Source of the DNA: Rhabdophis nuchalis | Taxonomy: Eukaryota > Chordata > Lepidosauria > Squamata > Natricidae | Assembly (NCBI GenBank): GCA_039707465.1 | Contig: CM077644.1 | Location: 99,495,875 to 99,559,874 of the forward strand | Direction: 5' to 3' | DNA length: 64,000 nucleotides | In this document: positions 1 to 10,859 of the stretch, piece after piece | Layout: every line of letters begins with the position of its first letter | How positions within the stretch are numbered: position 1 is the stretch's first letter | Made by a program: the position numbers and the translations under genes | Notes under the pieces: model-generated | Database searches by the model: none | The model's input: the letters and a program-made list of their open reading frames with translations, nothing else | What the model was told of the DNA's origin: nothing

Positions 1-1290
1 CTCTTCCTCCTTCCCAGAACACCAGCATCCCTTCGGGCATCGCCCACTTGAACCAGATCCCGTGGTCAAACAATGTTTTAGATAAGAAGGAAAATTTCCT
101 TCTCATTTCTCTGATTTTTTTTGGGACCTGCTTCAAGATAGCGACAACCTTTTGTTGGTAAATTAGGGGAACCCCTCTCTGCGCCCTCAAAATTCCCTCT
201 CTGGTTGACCTTCTGACAAATTTAATGTGAATCTCTCTGGGTACTTCATTTATCCTGGCATATGCAGAGTTTATTCTGTAGACTAGGTCAATGTCCCCCC
301 CCTGATCTCATCTTTAGGTTTATGTAAATAGTCTGCTAAAATTGTGCTCATGAGTTCAGGCAAGCATTCACCAGATTCTTCAGAAATGTTCTGAAATCTT
401 AAAAAATATGACATCCTTTCGAAGTCCATCCTAGACATATGCCCAGTTAATTCCCCCACCTCACTGTTGACATTTTTAAGCTCTCCCTTTGCCTCAGTTA
501 GCCCCCCTTCCAGATCTTCAGTCTTCTGTATGTTCTCCTTCACTTGATTACGAGTTTCCAGGAGTTCCTTCTTAAAGTTATTTTCTTCTCTCTGCGCCTT
601 GATTTCCTGTACCAAAGTTTGTATAACAGATTCCAGAGAAGACAATCTTTGTTCCAATACTGCCAATTCTGATTTTTGTGCCATGGTTAACTGTTAGAGT
701 CAATGCCACTAAAATGGCGTTTTTTGGGTGGAGCCGCTGAGACAAATCAGGAAGTAAAAGTTTCAAATCAAGGTTGTAAAAAAGTTCAGGAACCAGTAGA
801 GAAACACTTTCCCAAATCAATAGTTATAATTTAAAAAAAGGCACTCCAGACAGGGAATCAATTAATCCAAAAAAATTCTTCATTAATAGCAAGAGGAAGT
901 CCAAATTACAAGAAGATGCTGGTAGTTTTCCATAAATAAAATAGTCATTCAGGAGCGGAAAGAAGCCATCTTCCACCGCCCAAGCTGGGAGCCAGTCGGA
1001 AAAAGTAACAAAGAAATAAGTTGTAACAAGCCAATCGAACTTAGAAACATTGTTGCAAGCCGCAGATCACTTTCACTCGCTTTCACTAAGTTCCAGGCAA
1101 ACTGCATAGAGAAAAATCCGTCCCTCGCAATGAGGAACCATTTCAAAGCGCCGCTTTAAATCCGAGGGGGGGTTTAACGAAAAAAACACCCCCCTCCAAG
1201 CTTTTTAGTCCAGCGCTGCCATCGGAGATAAAATAGCAGATAAAAGCACACTCACTCTTCACCTTGCAGCCGAGCCTCGGGAGAGCCCCT
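1..1290 (-). mobile_element. L1-type LINE, 5' part (5' UTR and ORF1), cut by window edge
   Basis: This is the 5' portion of an L1-type non-LTR retrotransposon on the minus strand. The ORF1 start is at 684. The first ~75 residues are a Lys/Glu/Leu-rich coiled coil, followed by the RNA-recognition-like segment (motif MSRMDFERMSYFLRFQN). The frame breaks in a C-run near 288-301, and the rest of ORF1 continues out of frame to position 1, where the window cuts it. About 600 bp of 5' UTR lie between 685 and ~1290. It aligns by eye with the ORF1 of the second copy at 37.3-38.2 kb in the same orientation. ORF1p is known as an RNA-binding trimeric chaperone; this copy is a pseudogene. Whether an ORF2 follows cannot be seen. 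Confidence 0.85.
283..684 (-). pseudogene. L1 ORF1p N-terminal half (coiled coil plus start of RRM)
   Basis: A 133-codon open segment begins with ATG at 684. Residues ~5-75 have heptad-like Leu/Glu/Lys spacing typical of the L1 ORF1p coiled coil. Residues ~80-125 match the start of the RRM-like domain seen in the other copy (shared motifs GHMSRMDFERMSYFLRFQN and LMSTILADY). The last residues are out of frame because a run of seven C (minus-strand G) replaces the shorter run of the other copy. The downstream ORF1 continues in another frame in 1-282. It is a decayed retrotransposon gene, not a host gene. Confidence 0.8.
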
Positions 1291-1596
1291 CACTATTCCT
1301 CACTATTGTTGCATTTGCTCACTAGGAATGTGGGAGTTCTAATCCTAACATACCAAGGGAAGCCTTCTATAGCCATTCCATGAAACTGGAATGTCTGATA
1401 TGCTGATTCTTACATGCATTCAGAACAAATTTATAGCAAGGTGTGTCTTACTATATCCATGATACTAAGTTATAGCAGGGTACACAACATTGTGACTGTG
1501 GGCACTTGGGTGTCCACCAAGCTATGAGATTGATTATTTTATTTTATTTTAAAAAGTGTATTCTGCAAAACAAAATACCAGCCTCTACTCTCATAT
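1291..1596. other. Unassigned AT-rich sequence
   Basis: No gene, long ORF or recognisable repeat is seen between the L1 5' end and the CR1 tail. Confidence 0.4.
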
Positions 1597-1785
1597 TTGG
1601 ACCTTACAAAGATCTTAGAATTGGAAGGGACCTTGGAGGTCTTCTAGTTCAATCCTTTGTTCAGACAGGAGACCCTATACCATTACAGGCAAGTGACTGT
1701 TCAGTTTCTTCTTAAAAGCCTCCAGTGATGAAGCACTCACAACTTCTGAAGGTAAACCATTTCAGTGCTTAATTGTTCTGCTAGT
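1597..1785 (-). mobile_element. CR1-type LINE 3' end, short fragment
   Basis: The sequence reads as the reverse complement of a CR1 3' end: a GGAAGGGACCTTGGAGGTCTT core, then the segment that in other CR1 copies encodes the C-terminus of ORF2. It parallels the clearer copy at 33.08-33.51 kb. No reading frame is intact, and the copy is strongly 5' truncated, as is usual for CR1. Confidence 0.75.
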
Positions 1786-2049
1786 GATTAGCTAGCATTC
1801 GTTGCTCTCACTTATCCTAAGAGGATGTTTGAAATTGTGGTAAATTGTGTTTTGTCACTGGCAAGGTCAATGTTTTCTTGATATGTGAACTTTAACTCCT
1901 AGCTTTCCCCAGCCAATGTGGCCATTACTGAGAATTTGCGGAATATAAGTCCACATATTTGGAAGGTCTACTGTGGTTCCCTTGACAGCTCTTTCTAGAA
2001 GGAGAAGGCTCCTGATTTATTGGTGCACCCACTATATGTTTTGAAATTC

Positions 2050-2293
2050 AGGAGCCGAGGTGGCGCAGTGGTTAGAGTGCAGTATTGCAGGCTACTTCAG
2101 CTGACTGCTAGCTGTAGTTCGGCAGTTCAAATCTCACTGGCTCAAGGTTGACTCAGCCTTCCATCCTTCCAAGGTGGGTAAAATGAGGACCCAGATTGTT
2201 GGGGGCAATATGTGTACTCTGTAAAACCGCTTAGAGAGGGCTGTAAAAGGCACTATGAAGCGGTATATATGTCTAAGTGCTAGTGCTATTGCT
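2050..2293 (+). mobile_element. tRNA-derived SINE (Sauria-type), full length
   Basis: It begins with a tRNA-like head (GAGCCGAGGTGGCGCAGTGG, an A-box-like start, and a B-box-like GTTCAAATC near 2125), followed by a body with GGTTGACTCAGCCTTCCATC. The tail AGAGGGCTGTAAAAGGCACT ends in GCTATTGCT-like repeats. A short direct repeat AAATTC flanks it at 2044-2049 and 2294-2299, consistent with target duplication. Squamate SINEs of this design borrow LINE machinery through their tail; that partner assignment is from family knowledge. Confidence 0.85.
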
Positions 2294-2299
2294 AAATTC

Positions 2300-3844
2300 C
2301 AAGTGAGAGCCCTAAGTTGAAAGGTCCCTCAATTGGGCACAAGAGTAAATGTAAATAAATCAGACTGAGCAAATAAATGTTTGCTCAAGCTGTGCTAAAA
2401 AAAGTATCAGGGAAATATGTAAGCCCTTTTAAAGGACTGTCAAAGATATTTGCCATGAACCAGGTGTAGCTAAAGTGTCCTGTATGTTGTACACATTAAT
2501 AACTTCAAAAACAACATTTTTTCTGTCCTTCACAATAAATTACCCAGATCTCTTGAGCTTCTTGCTTTCATAAAGGCATCAACAGAATGACAACAGGCTA
2601 GACAGCTGTGAGAGAGCTAATGCCTGAAAGCTTGCTATGGTGATTTACAGTAAAAAAAAAAAAAATACGAGGAACATACTGGCAGATACTTTGTTTCTTG
2701 CAAGAAAACCACCCTGCATTTGGGAGGAAAAGATGCAAACATCAAGAAGTAGAGGTAAGTATTGTAAAATGCTTCAGCTGAATCTTTGTTTGTATTTAGC
2801 CACAGTCCTCTCACCAGCTTTCTAGCAAGCAGTCCTCTGTGGTTCAGATACCGCTGTTTCTGGAAAGCATCACCCAATCCTGCTGCTTTACACTAAATCC
2901 AAGATTAGTAATTTGGGACATTGCTGAGTGACTGGGGACAAAACATGTAATCATTTTACCAAGCAGCAAAACAAGGAAGAAAGCATGAAAAAAGCAGTAG
3001 TAGGGGGGAAAAGAACTTATGAAAAATAACCAGGATCTCTCAACATGTATCTTCTAACGAGAATCAAGGGAGAGTCACGTAAATCAGTTTCAAGGATTAT
3101 TTTTGGCATCAGAGGAAATGAGATATAGGTAGCTCCATTTGTAACCTTTGCCAAAAATGCCCTTGGTATGTGGTGAAAAGTAAATCTCAATAAATAGACT
3201 TTGGGTGGATTTAGACAATTGGGAATTGTACAATAGCTGCTTCAAAAGCCTGTGTTTTCAGACCATGAAATTAAGCTTAGAATTGAATGCAGCTGTTCAG
3301 ATATCAAGGGAAAGAGAGAGAGAGAGGTAAACCATACAGTATAGTTGAAGATAGAGGAATGATATCCAACATAGCACATTTTAAAAACCTGGGATTGAAT
3401 TATTTTCTGCACTGTGAAGAACATTATATATGTTGTATTCAAACTGTTAAACAGAGAAGATATGAATTAAACTTGACAACTGTGGCTTTTCAGTTAAGAT
3501 TGAGTTGTGATTCTTAAGATCATGATACTGTGGACCACTTGCATGTTAATAATCATGTAATTAAACAACCCCATCACATAAACAACAATAGTTGCATATT
3601 AATAATGTGCATTTAGGCCTATTTAAATGATTTTAATAGTCCTGTTTCAATAGTCCTATTCTAGCATGGTTAAATATCAATCCAACCAATAAAATTGATT
3701 ATATATAAATGATGGATGAAATGGATCCATCCTGGTCTCTTTATTTTCAGCCCTTAAAAATCTAACATATATATTAGTTTTATTGGTTGGATTGTGTGTC
3801 TGTGTGTGTCTGTGTCTGTGTGTCTGTCTGTGTCTGTGTTTTTG
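2300..3844. other. Unassigned intergenic sequence
   Basis: No gene or clear transposon is recognised. It holds an A-run near 2652 and imperfect TGTCTG/TGTG simple sequence at about 3795-3840 running into the hairpin element. The short ORFs show no domain or conserved motif. Confidence 0.4.
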
Positions 3845-4032
3845 TAGATTTTCACGGGTGTAAGTGTGCTGGTCTTGTTGTATTCAGGTCTTTTCCCGTG
3901 TAAGATTGAGATTGTCTTTGCAACGTTTTGGCGAGGTCTCACTCACCATCTTCAGGCTTGCGTTGCAAGCCTGACACAAGCCTGAAGATGGCGAGTGAGA
4001 CCTCGCCAAAACGTTGCAAAGACAATCTCAAT
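3845..4032. repeat. Inverted repeat / hairpin, 56-bp arms
   Basis: The arm at 3905-3960 is the reverse complement of 3977-4032 over 56 bp with a single mismatch, separated by a 16-bp spacer. The arm contains CTCGCCAAAACGTTGCAAAG. The left side extends outwards to about 3845 with unique sequence, while the right side is cut off by a TGTA microsatellite. It looks like two head-to-head copies of the end of one dispersed repeat whose family I cannot name. Confidence 0.85.
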
Positions 4033-4064
4033 CATGTATGTATGTATGTATGTATGTATGTATG

Positions 4065-4093
<29 letters not shown>
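4033..4093 (+). repeat. (TGTA)n microsatellite
   Basis: About 15 near-perfect tetranucleotide units directly abut the hairpin arm. Confidence 0.95.
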
Positions 4094-4095
<2 letters not shown>

Positions 4096-4096
4096 T

Positions 4097-4258
4097 TGTT
4101 TCCACAACATCCTGTTAGGGCCCCAATTAAGGGAGGAGACATACTGTTTCCTTTTCTGCCTTTCAGCTCATCACCAGAGACCATCTAGACAGAAAGCCAT
4201 GAGTTCTGTTGTGTAATTTTTTTTTATATATGCATTTTTATATGTGCGTTGATCAGCT

Positions 4259-4295
<37 letters not shown>

Positions 4296-4477
4296 TATGT
4301 TTTGAGCTGATCAATAAATTTATTGATCAGCTCAAAAACGTAACACACATATAAAAAAATTACACAACGGAACTCATGGCTTTCTGTCTAGATGGTCTCT
4401 GGTGATGAGCCGAAAGGCAGAAAAGGAAACAGTATGTCTCCTCCCTTAATTGGGGCCTAACAGGGTGTTGTGGAACA
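4097..4477. repeat. Large imperfect palindrome with (CA)n near its centre
   Basis: Sequence 4097-4256 is repeated in inverted orientation at about 4327-4477 (shared blocks CCCCAATTAAGGGAGGAGAC, CTAGACAGAAAGCCATGAGT). The centre 4304-4333 is a perfect 30-bp palindrome built on GAGCTGATCAATAAA. A (CA)n tract sits at 4262-4292. The short proteins encoded on both arms are mirror artefacts. Origin is probably a head-to-head duplication or fold-back element. Confidence 0.85.
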
Positions 4478-4484
4478 AAGTATG

Positions 4485-4862
4485 TATCTGTGTGTGTTTG
4501 TGTGTGTGTGTGTGTTCCAGCATAACTCTGGAATGCCTCTAGCAATTTCAACCAAACTTGGTACAGAGATGACTTATTCTCTGGAAACAGATACTGTGGG
4601 GAGTAAGACACCCCTTACACCCCTCGGGGGGGGGTGTTCTGTTAAGATACAACCTGTTGTGCCTTAAAATGGCTTCTATTGTACTGCTGTAAAATCACTT
4701 CTAAAGTGCAGTGCAGTGGAGTTGCCATGGTAACGGCTTCACAGTACTCCACAAGGGGGCTCCCTCTGATAAGGGGAAAAAATCCAACATTAGAAATTAT
4801 GTTTGGTCTGGACATTTTCCCCGTATAAATAAATACCCGGACAATGCCGGCTTATCAGCTAG
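4485..4862 (+). mobile_element. Helitron-like element, 3' end
   Basis: It starts with TG-rich simple sequence (4485-4515), followed by TTCCAGCATAACTCTGGAAT (itself a small palindrome). It ends with a GC hairpin (CCCGG-ACAATG-CCGGC, 4836-4851) then TTATCAGCTAG and a T. A hairpin about 10 bp upstream of a terminal CTAG followed by T is the classical Helitron 3' terminus (CTRR^T). A second copy with the same layout ends at 41089. No Rep/helicase coding is present, so this is a non-autonomous or truncated copy. Confidence 0.75.
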
Positions 4863-5072
4863 TAATCATTAAGATTCTGAATGAATGGTACATGGGCAAC
4901 CATAGCAATTTATGTAGCTAATTGGTGACTCACATGAGAGATTATATTCTTTCTTCTTTTCTTTGCAACTGGAGCATACATATTGATTGTATTAAAATCA
5001 TATGAGCCAATAGCTGAAGAGAACTATTCTTAAATATACTGAAACCAAAGATATTACTTTTCTTTCTTTAAA
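4863..5072. other. Unassigned sequence
   Basis: Nothing recognisable is seen between the Helitron end and the SINE. Confidence 0.4.
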
Positions 5073-5551
5073 AGAGCTGCAGTGGGGCAGTGGTTGGAAT
5101 GCAGTACTGCAGGCTACTTCTGCTGCCTGCCAGCTGCCTGCAATTTGGCAGTTTGAATCTCACCAGGCTCAGGGTTGACTCAGCCTTCCATCCTTCTGAG
5201 GTCAGTAAAATGAGGGCCCAGATTGTTGGGGGCAATATGCTGATTCTGTAAACCACTTAGAGAGGGCTGTAAAGCGCTATGAAATGGTATATAAATCTAA
5301 GCCAGGGGTAGTCAACCTTTTTATACCTACTGCCCACTTTTGTATCTCTATTAGTAGTAAAAATTTCTAACCGTCTATCGGTTCCACAGTAATGGTGATT
5401 TATAAAGTAGGGAAGTCAAATAAATTTAAAAAAAGAAAGTGCTTCAGTATCGGACAAAACCCCTACCGCCCACCATGAAAGCTGGAATGCCCACTAGTGG
5501 GTGGTCGGGACCAGGTTGACTACCACTGGTCTAAGTGCTATTGCTATTGCT
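5073..5551 (+). mobile_element. tRNA-derived SINE (Sauria-type) split by a hAT MITE
   Basis: The head and body (5073-5301) match the SINE at 2050-2293: GTTGACTCAGCCTTCCATCC, then AGAGGGCTGTAAAG. The tail TGCTATTGCTATTGCT resumes at 5536-5551 after a 228-bp insertion. The host sequence TCTAAG is duplicated on both sides of the insertion, so the SINE is older than the MITE. Confidence 0.9.
5302..5529. mobile_element. hAT-like MITE nested in a SINE
   Basis: The terminal inverted repeats CCAGGGGTAGTCAACC and GGTTGACTACCACTGG differ at one position. They are flanked by TCTAAG at 5296-5301 and 5530-5535 (6 of the 8 bp expected for hAT). There is no coding capacity. Confidence 0.85.
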
Positions 5552-6962
5552 TTCCTTGGATTTATTTCTCTATTTGTACTTTCTACATTTTTATTTTTAC
5601 TTGTTTCTATGTATTATAAGCTAATGCGTAAATGCTGTTATTCCTGACATGCAAGATAGGGCGTGTAATGTATTAGATTGACCTTTTCATCTTCCTAAAA
5701 CCCCATTGGTTTTATCGTTGCTAACAGATTTGCAAATTTGCAAAAAAAAAAGAAAAGAAAACAACAGTTCCTGATTTCTTCTTTTCTATAGATTTGCCAT
5801 GTTCCCCTCAAGAGCCTGAATCTGTGGAGGAGGATGAGCCAGAGCTGGAGATTGAGAGGGCAGCTTCATTGGCTTCGGAGGAATGTGGGGAGGAGCAGGC
5901 CGAGGCAGCCCAGGGTCCCTCAGGATTGGGGCTGCTTGTTAGTAGGGAGGAACAGTGGCAGGATGATCAAGGGAGTTAAGCAGTGGATATGAAGAATGAC
6001 GGAGCTCAGATGAGCAAGGACTGCCCCCTCCCGCTCCTGAGGCAATTTACCATAACCCAAGTTTACTGTAATCCTAAGAAGGGTATAAAGTTCTAAAACA
6101 AAAAACAATGCACCGAAAATATTTTCAGTATGAAACACTAAGTAGACAGGTAAAATATCATTCATAGTCAGTAGGCAATCAGAGCAGGACTTCAACATTT
6201 TATATTTTCAGCATTTAAAATATAATACTGTCAATCCATCTGAACTGCCGTGTTAATATTAAAATCATTTAGATAAATGGAAATTTAGCTTAGAGGCAGA
6301 GGGTTGCTGAAAGGTACAAACTGATCTAATTGTGAAATGTTAAGTTTGATTTGGTATCTCCATGGTGTATTACACATTCTTAATAGATTGCTTTATTTGC
6401 TAATCATCAATTTTAGTGCTTTAGCCCTTGAAAATATTTTTATCTTTTCAATGCCATATTTGAATCTTAATTGTTCTCTCCTATTGATCATAAAAAGTGT
6501 GAAACCTATGGCATAAAAGCCCACAGGTAGAGAGAAAATATTCCTTACAAATGCTGGCATTTTAATCAGCACATCCGTATAATCAGTACGAATGACATAA
6601 TATGGTGAAATAAAAATCTAATCAATAAATTCTGTATTCTAGATGCCAATAGTGACATCTGTAATGTCCTGCATTAAATAATTGTTTTTAAGTATATTTA
6701 TTTTATTTTATCATAAAATGTAAAATACAAAACAGATATACAAACAAAGCAAAACCATATATCCAGCACTAACAATAACAAGTGTTGTACAAAAAAAAAC
6801 CTTATCCAAATACCAAATAAATTAGCATTTAACGTATAGAACATATGGATTCGTTTTATTTATTTTATTTTAATGTCTTGATTTTAATGCTTGATGTTTT
6901 AATTTTCTAACTTTTACTTGTCCATATTGTTTTAGAATACTGCAGGCCATCCAGAGTTTTCG
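5552..6962. other. Mostly unassigned sequence
   Basis: No gene is assigned. It holds a 62-codon acidic ORF at 5794-5979 preceded by a splice-acceptor-like tract (see findings), and an A/T-rich stretch at ~6690-6860 that could be an old LINE tail. Confidence 0.35.
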
Positions 6963-7032
6963 ATGGTAATATGCACAGTATACAGAGAGGAGGGATCATG
7001 GTAATATGCACAGTATACAGAGAGGAGGGATC
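6963..7032 (+). repeat. 35-bp tandem duplication
   Basis: Two identical 35-bp units (6963-6997 and 6998-7032) contain ATGCACAGTATACAGAGAGG. Confidence 0.95.
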
Positions 7033-7199
7033 ATAAATGAGAAGTGTTGACTTTTGCAAGAAGTATCTTGTTACAAAACACCATCAACATCTTCACATAG
7101 GATATCTAGCAAGACATAGGCTGCATTTCACAAAAACTGGGAAGAATGTGCTTACAGTTTCAAAGATTTGAAAAAGAAGCGGCATACAAGATTGTGAGG

Positions 7200-7200
7200 C

Positions 7201-7279
<79 letters not shown>
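7200..7279 (+). repeat. (AAT)n microsatellite
   Basis: About 26 uninterrupted AAT units directly precede an R4-like LINE tail. Confidence 0.97.
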
Positions 7280-7281
<2 letters not shown>

Positions 7282-7527
7282 GTTAACCCGATTGTGATTG
7301 GAGCCCTTGGAGCAATACCTAGGAGACTGCTTCGCTATGTGGAGGTTCTAAGTTTGCCTGGCTTGAGCATTCTGACTCTACAAAGGGCCACCCTGCTTGG
7401 AACAGTTTATATCCTCTGACGTTACCTTGACAGTTCCTAGGTCCTTGGTTAGGACTCGAGCTGTTGAGCTACCAACCAGCCCCAAAGGCTGTGAATCTCA
7501 CCAAAGATTAACCACAGAATAATAATA
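7280..7527 (+). mobile_element. R4/Dong-like LINE, 3' end (endonuclease C-terminus)
   Basis: Translation on the plus strand begins IVIGALGAIPRRL and continues LTLQRATLLGTVYIL. This matches the end of the restriction-like endonuclease region of R4-clade LINEs (pattern VPVVIGALG..P / LQKTALLGTA). A stop interrupts soon after, then a short 3' UTR ends in AATAATAAT (7518-7527). The copy is 5' truncated directly against the (AAT)n tract, so AAT repeats flank both sides. Dong-type elements are known for association with TAA repeats. Confidence 0.65.
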
Positions 7528-9410
7528 CAGGAAGGAGTAGATAAAGTCATAAATCTAAGATTTCCATTCTATATAAATGAGGATTATGGGAGAAATGCAG
7601 GAAGCTAATCTGATGCAAGCTAACTAAATATAATTTGGTAGTCATTACTGAACCTTAGCGGCACAAAACTCTAAAGTGGTAAGCAAAGTTTAAAGGCTAA
7701 TCTTATCCCTTATGCTTAAAAGAATAATTCAGACAAAAAAGGATGAGTGCCATTATTAGAAAAATGGAAGGCAGGCATGTATAGAGATACACTTGAATTC
7801 AAGTGTCCACTCAAGAGGATTTGGCTAAGAAATAGAAATTTATTAGCCAAAGAAAGGAAACTGAAATAGCAATTATATCATTATGTAGATCAGCTATAGT
7901 CTGCCAGGCTAGATAGAAATTTTAGATAATGCAATCCTGGACCATTATAAAAGTTACAGAAATTCCACAGAGTAAAAAGAAAAGAAAACTTTATAAATTT
8001 TCAAATATGGAAGGGAAATTTTATTGAAAAATGAACTCAGTCCAAACTGCAAAGTCCCCAAAATTCCTCATTGATCTTGTGATTTTATTTTCCAGAAGGT
8101 TTTCACAGCCTGAACATAACACAACTGTGTGTCTTGGTTATAAAAAATAGAAATGTGATCCAGGCTGACCTACAGCTTAATTACAGTATCAAGATGAAGA
8201 GATGATATAATTCCCTCTTATTCTGCACTGATCAGGCCTTAGCAAGCATTCTCATCCTACCATTGAGGATAGACATAGGAAAACCTGGAGCATGTCCAGA
8301 GGAAAATAACCAAGGAGATAGACAAAAGGGGAAAAAATTGAATAACTGTAGATGTTGGTTATGTTTAGAATAGAGAAGTCTATGAGGAGACAATGCAACT
8401 GCCTTTAGGACTGTGACATGCCATCATACAAAAGGTGGAAAACATTATTCTGTATTGTTCCGACATACAAGACAATTGTTGTCTTAAATTGCAGTGAAGT
8501 AGTTTGCAACTAAACATCAAGAAGCATCTCCCAACAAAGAACCATTCAACATTGGAAAAACTATCTGAAGAGTGGTGGACTTGCAAGTAGTTAAAATAGC
8601 AAGCATTTTATCAGAGGTAGGAGAAATGACAATTAAGGAAACTGTGGTAGTAGATTCCTTCATGAGATGATGTTGTTCACTCCACTGTTGTTCAGAAGAA
8701 CCCTGAAGACCTGGATCTTGACCCGGGATTTTGGCAATTAGAAAAGGGATCTCTGTTGTGTTTGCCACCTTTTATTGATTTTACTGTAATTCTTTGATTG
8801 CTGCAAATTGCCCAAAGTCATTGGAAGTTGGGTAGCATACACATTTAATAATCATCTCCAAGATCCCTGACAGATCTTTCATTTTATAATTCAGTGATAT
8901 AGAACAAAGAAAATAATCAGAATGACTTTTTCTGACATGTACAAAATGTAGTATTGCTGCTAAGTAAAGCATAGACCCTTGCTAGGGAAAAATATGTACT
9001 TAATTTTCAGCACTATTATACCTAGAGTCTGATCTTCTTTGCACATTTTTTTAATGGTGTGTGTTGTTAAGTCTGCCAGATTTTTATTCCTAGTGGAGGT
9101 TTTCTGCTTATAGCATCCACATGACATTTAGCAGGATACCTTTTCTTAGTATGATTGTGTAATGGAAGATTGTGTAATGGAAGAAAATGTACTTGTTGAT
9201 TTTTTAAAAATGTATAATTCAGTCGGTAAGTCTCTTCTGAATATCTGTGCCTTTTATCCAGTATGGATGAAAAATTGGATAAATCTGAGAAATTGGAATC
9301 AAATGGGCATGATTTCAGATTTGGGTGGAATGGCTATGTATGGTATGATAATGTTACTGTAATACAGATTTTCAAAATAATTTTGTTAGGCATGCCAAAA
9401 AAACATGTTG
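7528..9410. other. Unassigned sequence
   Basis: No gene or recognisable repeat is seen. The ORFs are under 90 codons, overlap on both strands and have no recognisable domain. Confidence 0.4.
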
Positions 9411-9418
9411 GTCTAGAA

Positions 9419-9615
9419 CAGGGGTCTCAAACTCAATTTACCTGGGGGGGCCTGGAGGCAGAGTCTGGGTAAGGCTGGGCCGCATAAGGGATTCAACAGA
9501 GGTCCACTCCCCCTGTGGGCTGCACTAATATTATACTTTCATATCACGATGGGGGCCACAAGATACCGTCCTGCAGGCCACAATTGGCCCACGGGCCGCG
9601 AGAATGAGACCTCTA
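9419..9615. mobile_element. hAT-like MITE with perfect 8-bp TSD
   Basis: It begins CAGGGGTCTCAAACTCAATT and ends with the inverted counterpart ATGAGACCTCTA. It is flanked by GTCTAGAA at 9411-9418 and 9616-9623. The inside is GC-rich (GGGCC blocks) and non-coding. Confidence 0.92.
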
Positions 9616-9689
9616 GTCTAGAACATATATAAACCAGGACTGACTCCCCATATTCTTCTATGACTGTCATCCCAAGAAGCCTTTTTTAG

Positions 9690-10800
9690 AATAAAATTAA
9701 TAGTTACACAAACTTAGTTGACTTATACTGACTTTTTCTGAAAAAAGACACTAAATTAAAAACAATAGAAGGATTAGAATATAAGAGTTTTACTTGTCAG
9801 TGGTTTGTTTATGGTCAAACAGACTTAAATTGAATTATTAAAGAATGTTGACATTACAAATGAGAAGATTGATTTTAAATTCGATTGCTGTATTAATTAT
9901 AAGCATATTATTGCAAAGAAATATAAACTTTTTATTGAAAATCATAGAAAATGAAAATGTTAAAGACTGTATGATTAAATAGGCAACATTTTTGGGTATA
10001 ATATAATACTTGTTCAATGGGAAAATTTGTGGAGTAAAGGGTTGAAATTCACATCAAATTACAATTTGAAGGACACTTTTTATAAGATGATGTACTAACA
10101 CTATTGATGTTTAACACCTGATAAATTGCTAAAGGTGTACGAGGGTATGTCAAACATATGCTGGAAATGCAATCTGAAGGTACCTTTTAATCACCTTTGG
10201 TGGGCATGTAAGAAGGCTAAGTGACATTGAGATCATGCATGTATTCTAATTCAGAGAATTCTTAAAACAAATGTACAATTGGAACTAGACATATTTCTTT
10301 TAATTTGAATGGATAAATAGCTTGGGGGGGAAATCCATGGTTCTCTGTCTTTATATATGATAACTGCAGCAAGGATTTGGTATGCATAGAGATGGAAGTA
10401 TCTACAGATTTCCACAATGGAAGAACAGAATGATGAATCTGATGGAATTAGCCAAGAATGCAAACTGACTATGATGATTAAAGAAAATCTTCTCTAGTTT
10501 TATTTCTACCTGGAAACCACTTCTGGACTTTTTGCTAGAAACTCAAAGGTATAAAACTTTACTTTGGAGATCTGAAAATTAGATCAGACCCCAATGAAAC
10601 AATTATGATTGTAGAAATAATGTGTACTAAAATGAATTATGGAGCAAGAGATCAATGTATATTTGTACTGAATCAAAAGATGGATGTTATCCCTTTTCCA
10701 TTTTTTTCTCTCTCCCCCCTTTTTTTACTTCTCTGGCTTTTCACTTCTAATCTTTGTTTTTATGTGTCTTCAAATAATAAAGAATTATATGTTCATTACT
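9690..10800 (+). mobile_element. L1-type LINE 3' end (ORF2 C-terminus and 3' UTR)
   Basis: Plus-strand translation with several stops and frameshifts gives the L1 ORF2 C-terminal Cys/His region: CWKCNLKVPFNHLWWACKKA near 10158-10215. L1 ORF2p carries a conserved zinc-knuckle-like CxxC...H...WW.C here. A Trp/Leu-rich stretch and a 3' UTR ending near an AATAATAAAG signal at about 10777 follow. ORF2p is the endonuclease/reverse transcriptase of L1; this copy keeps only the end and is dead. The 5' limit is uncertain. Confidence 0.75.
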
Positions 10801-10859
10801 GGGTAGGTGTCTGTGTGTGTCTGTGTTTATCTCAACAAAACTAAATCAAATATGTTTTT

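Noticed and set aside
3995..4611. Two similar 73-83 codon ORFs sharing a C-terminus (CFLFCLSAHHQRPSRQKAMS)
   Set aside because: They are mirror translations from the two arms of the large inverted repeat.
6690..6860. Antisense LINE tail (ATTTTATTTTATCATAAAATG...)
   Set aside because: Too AT-rich and short to assign to any family by eye.
7200..7279. CRISPR-like or satellite array
   Set aside because: Plain AAT microsatellite, no spacers; vertebrate context.
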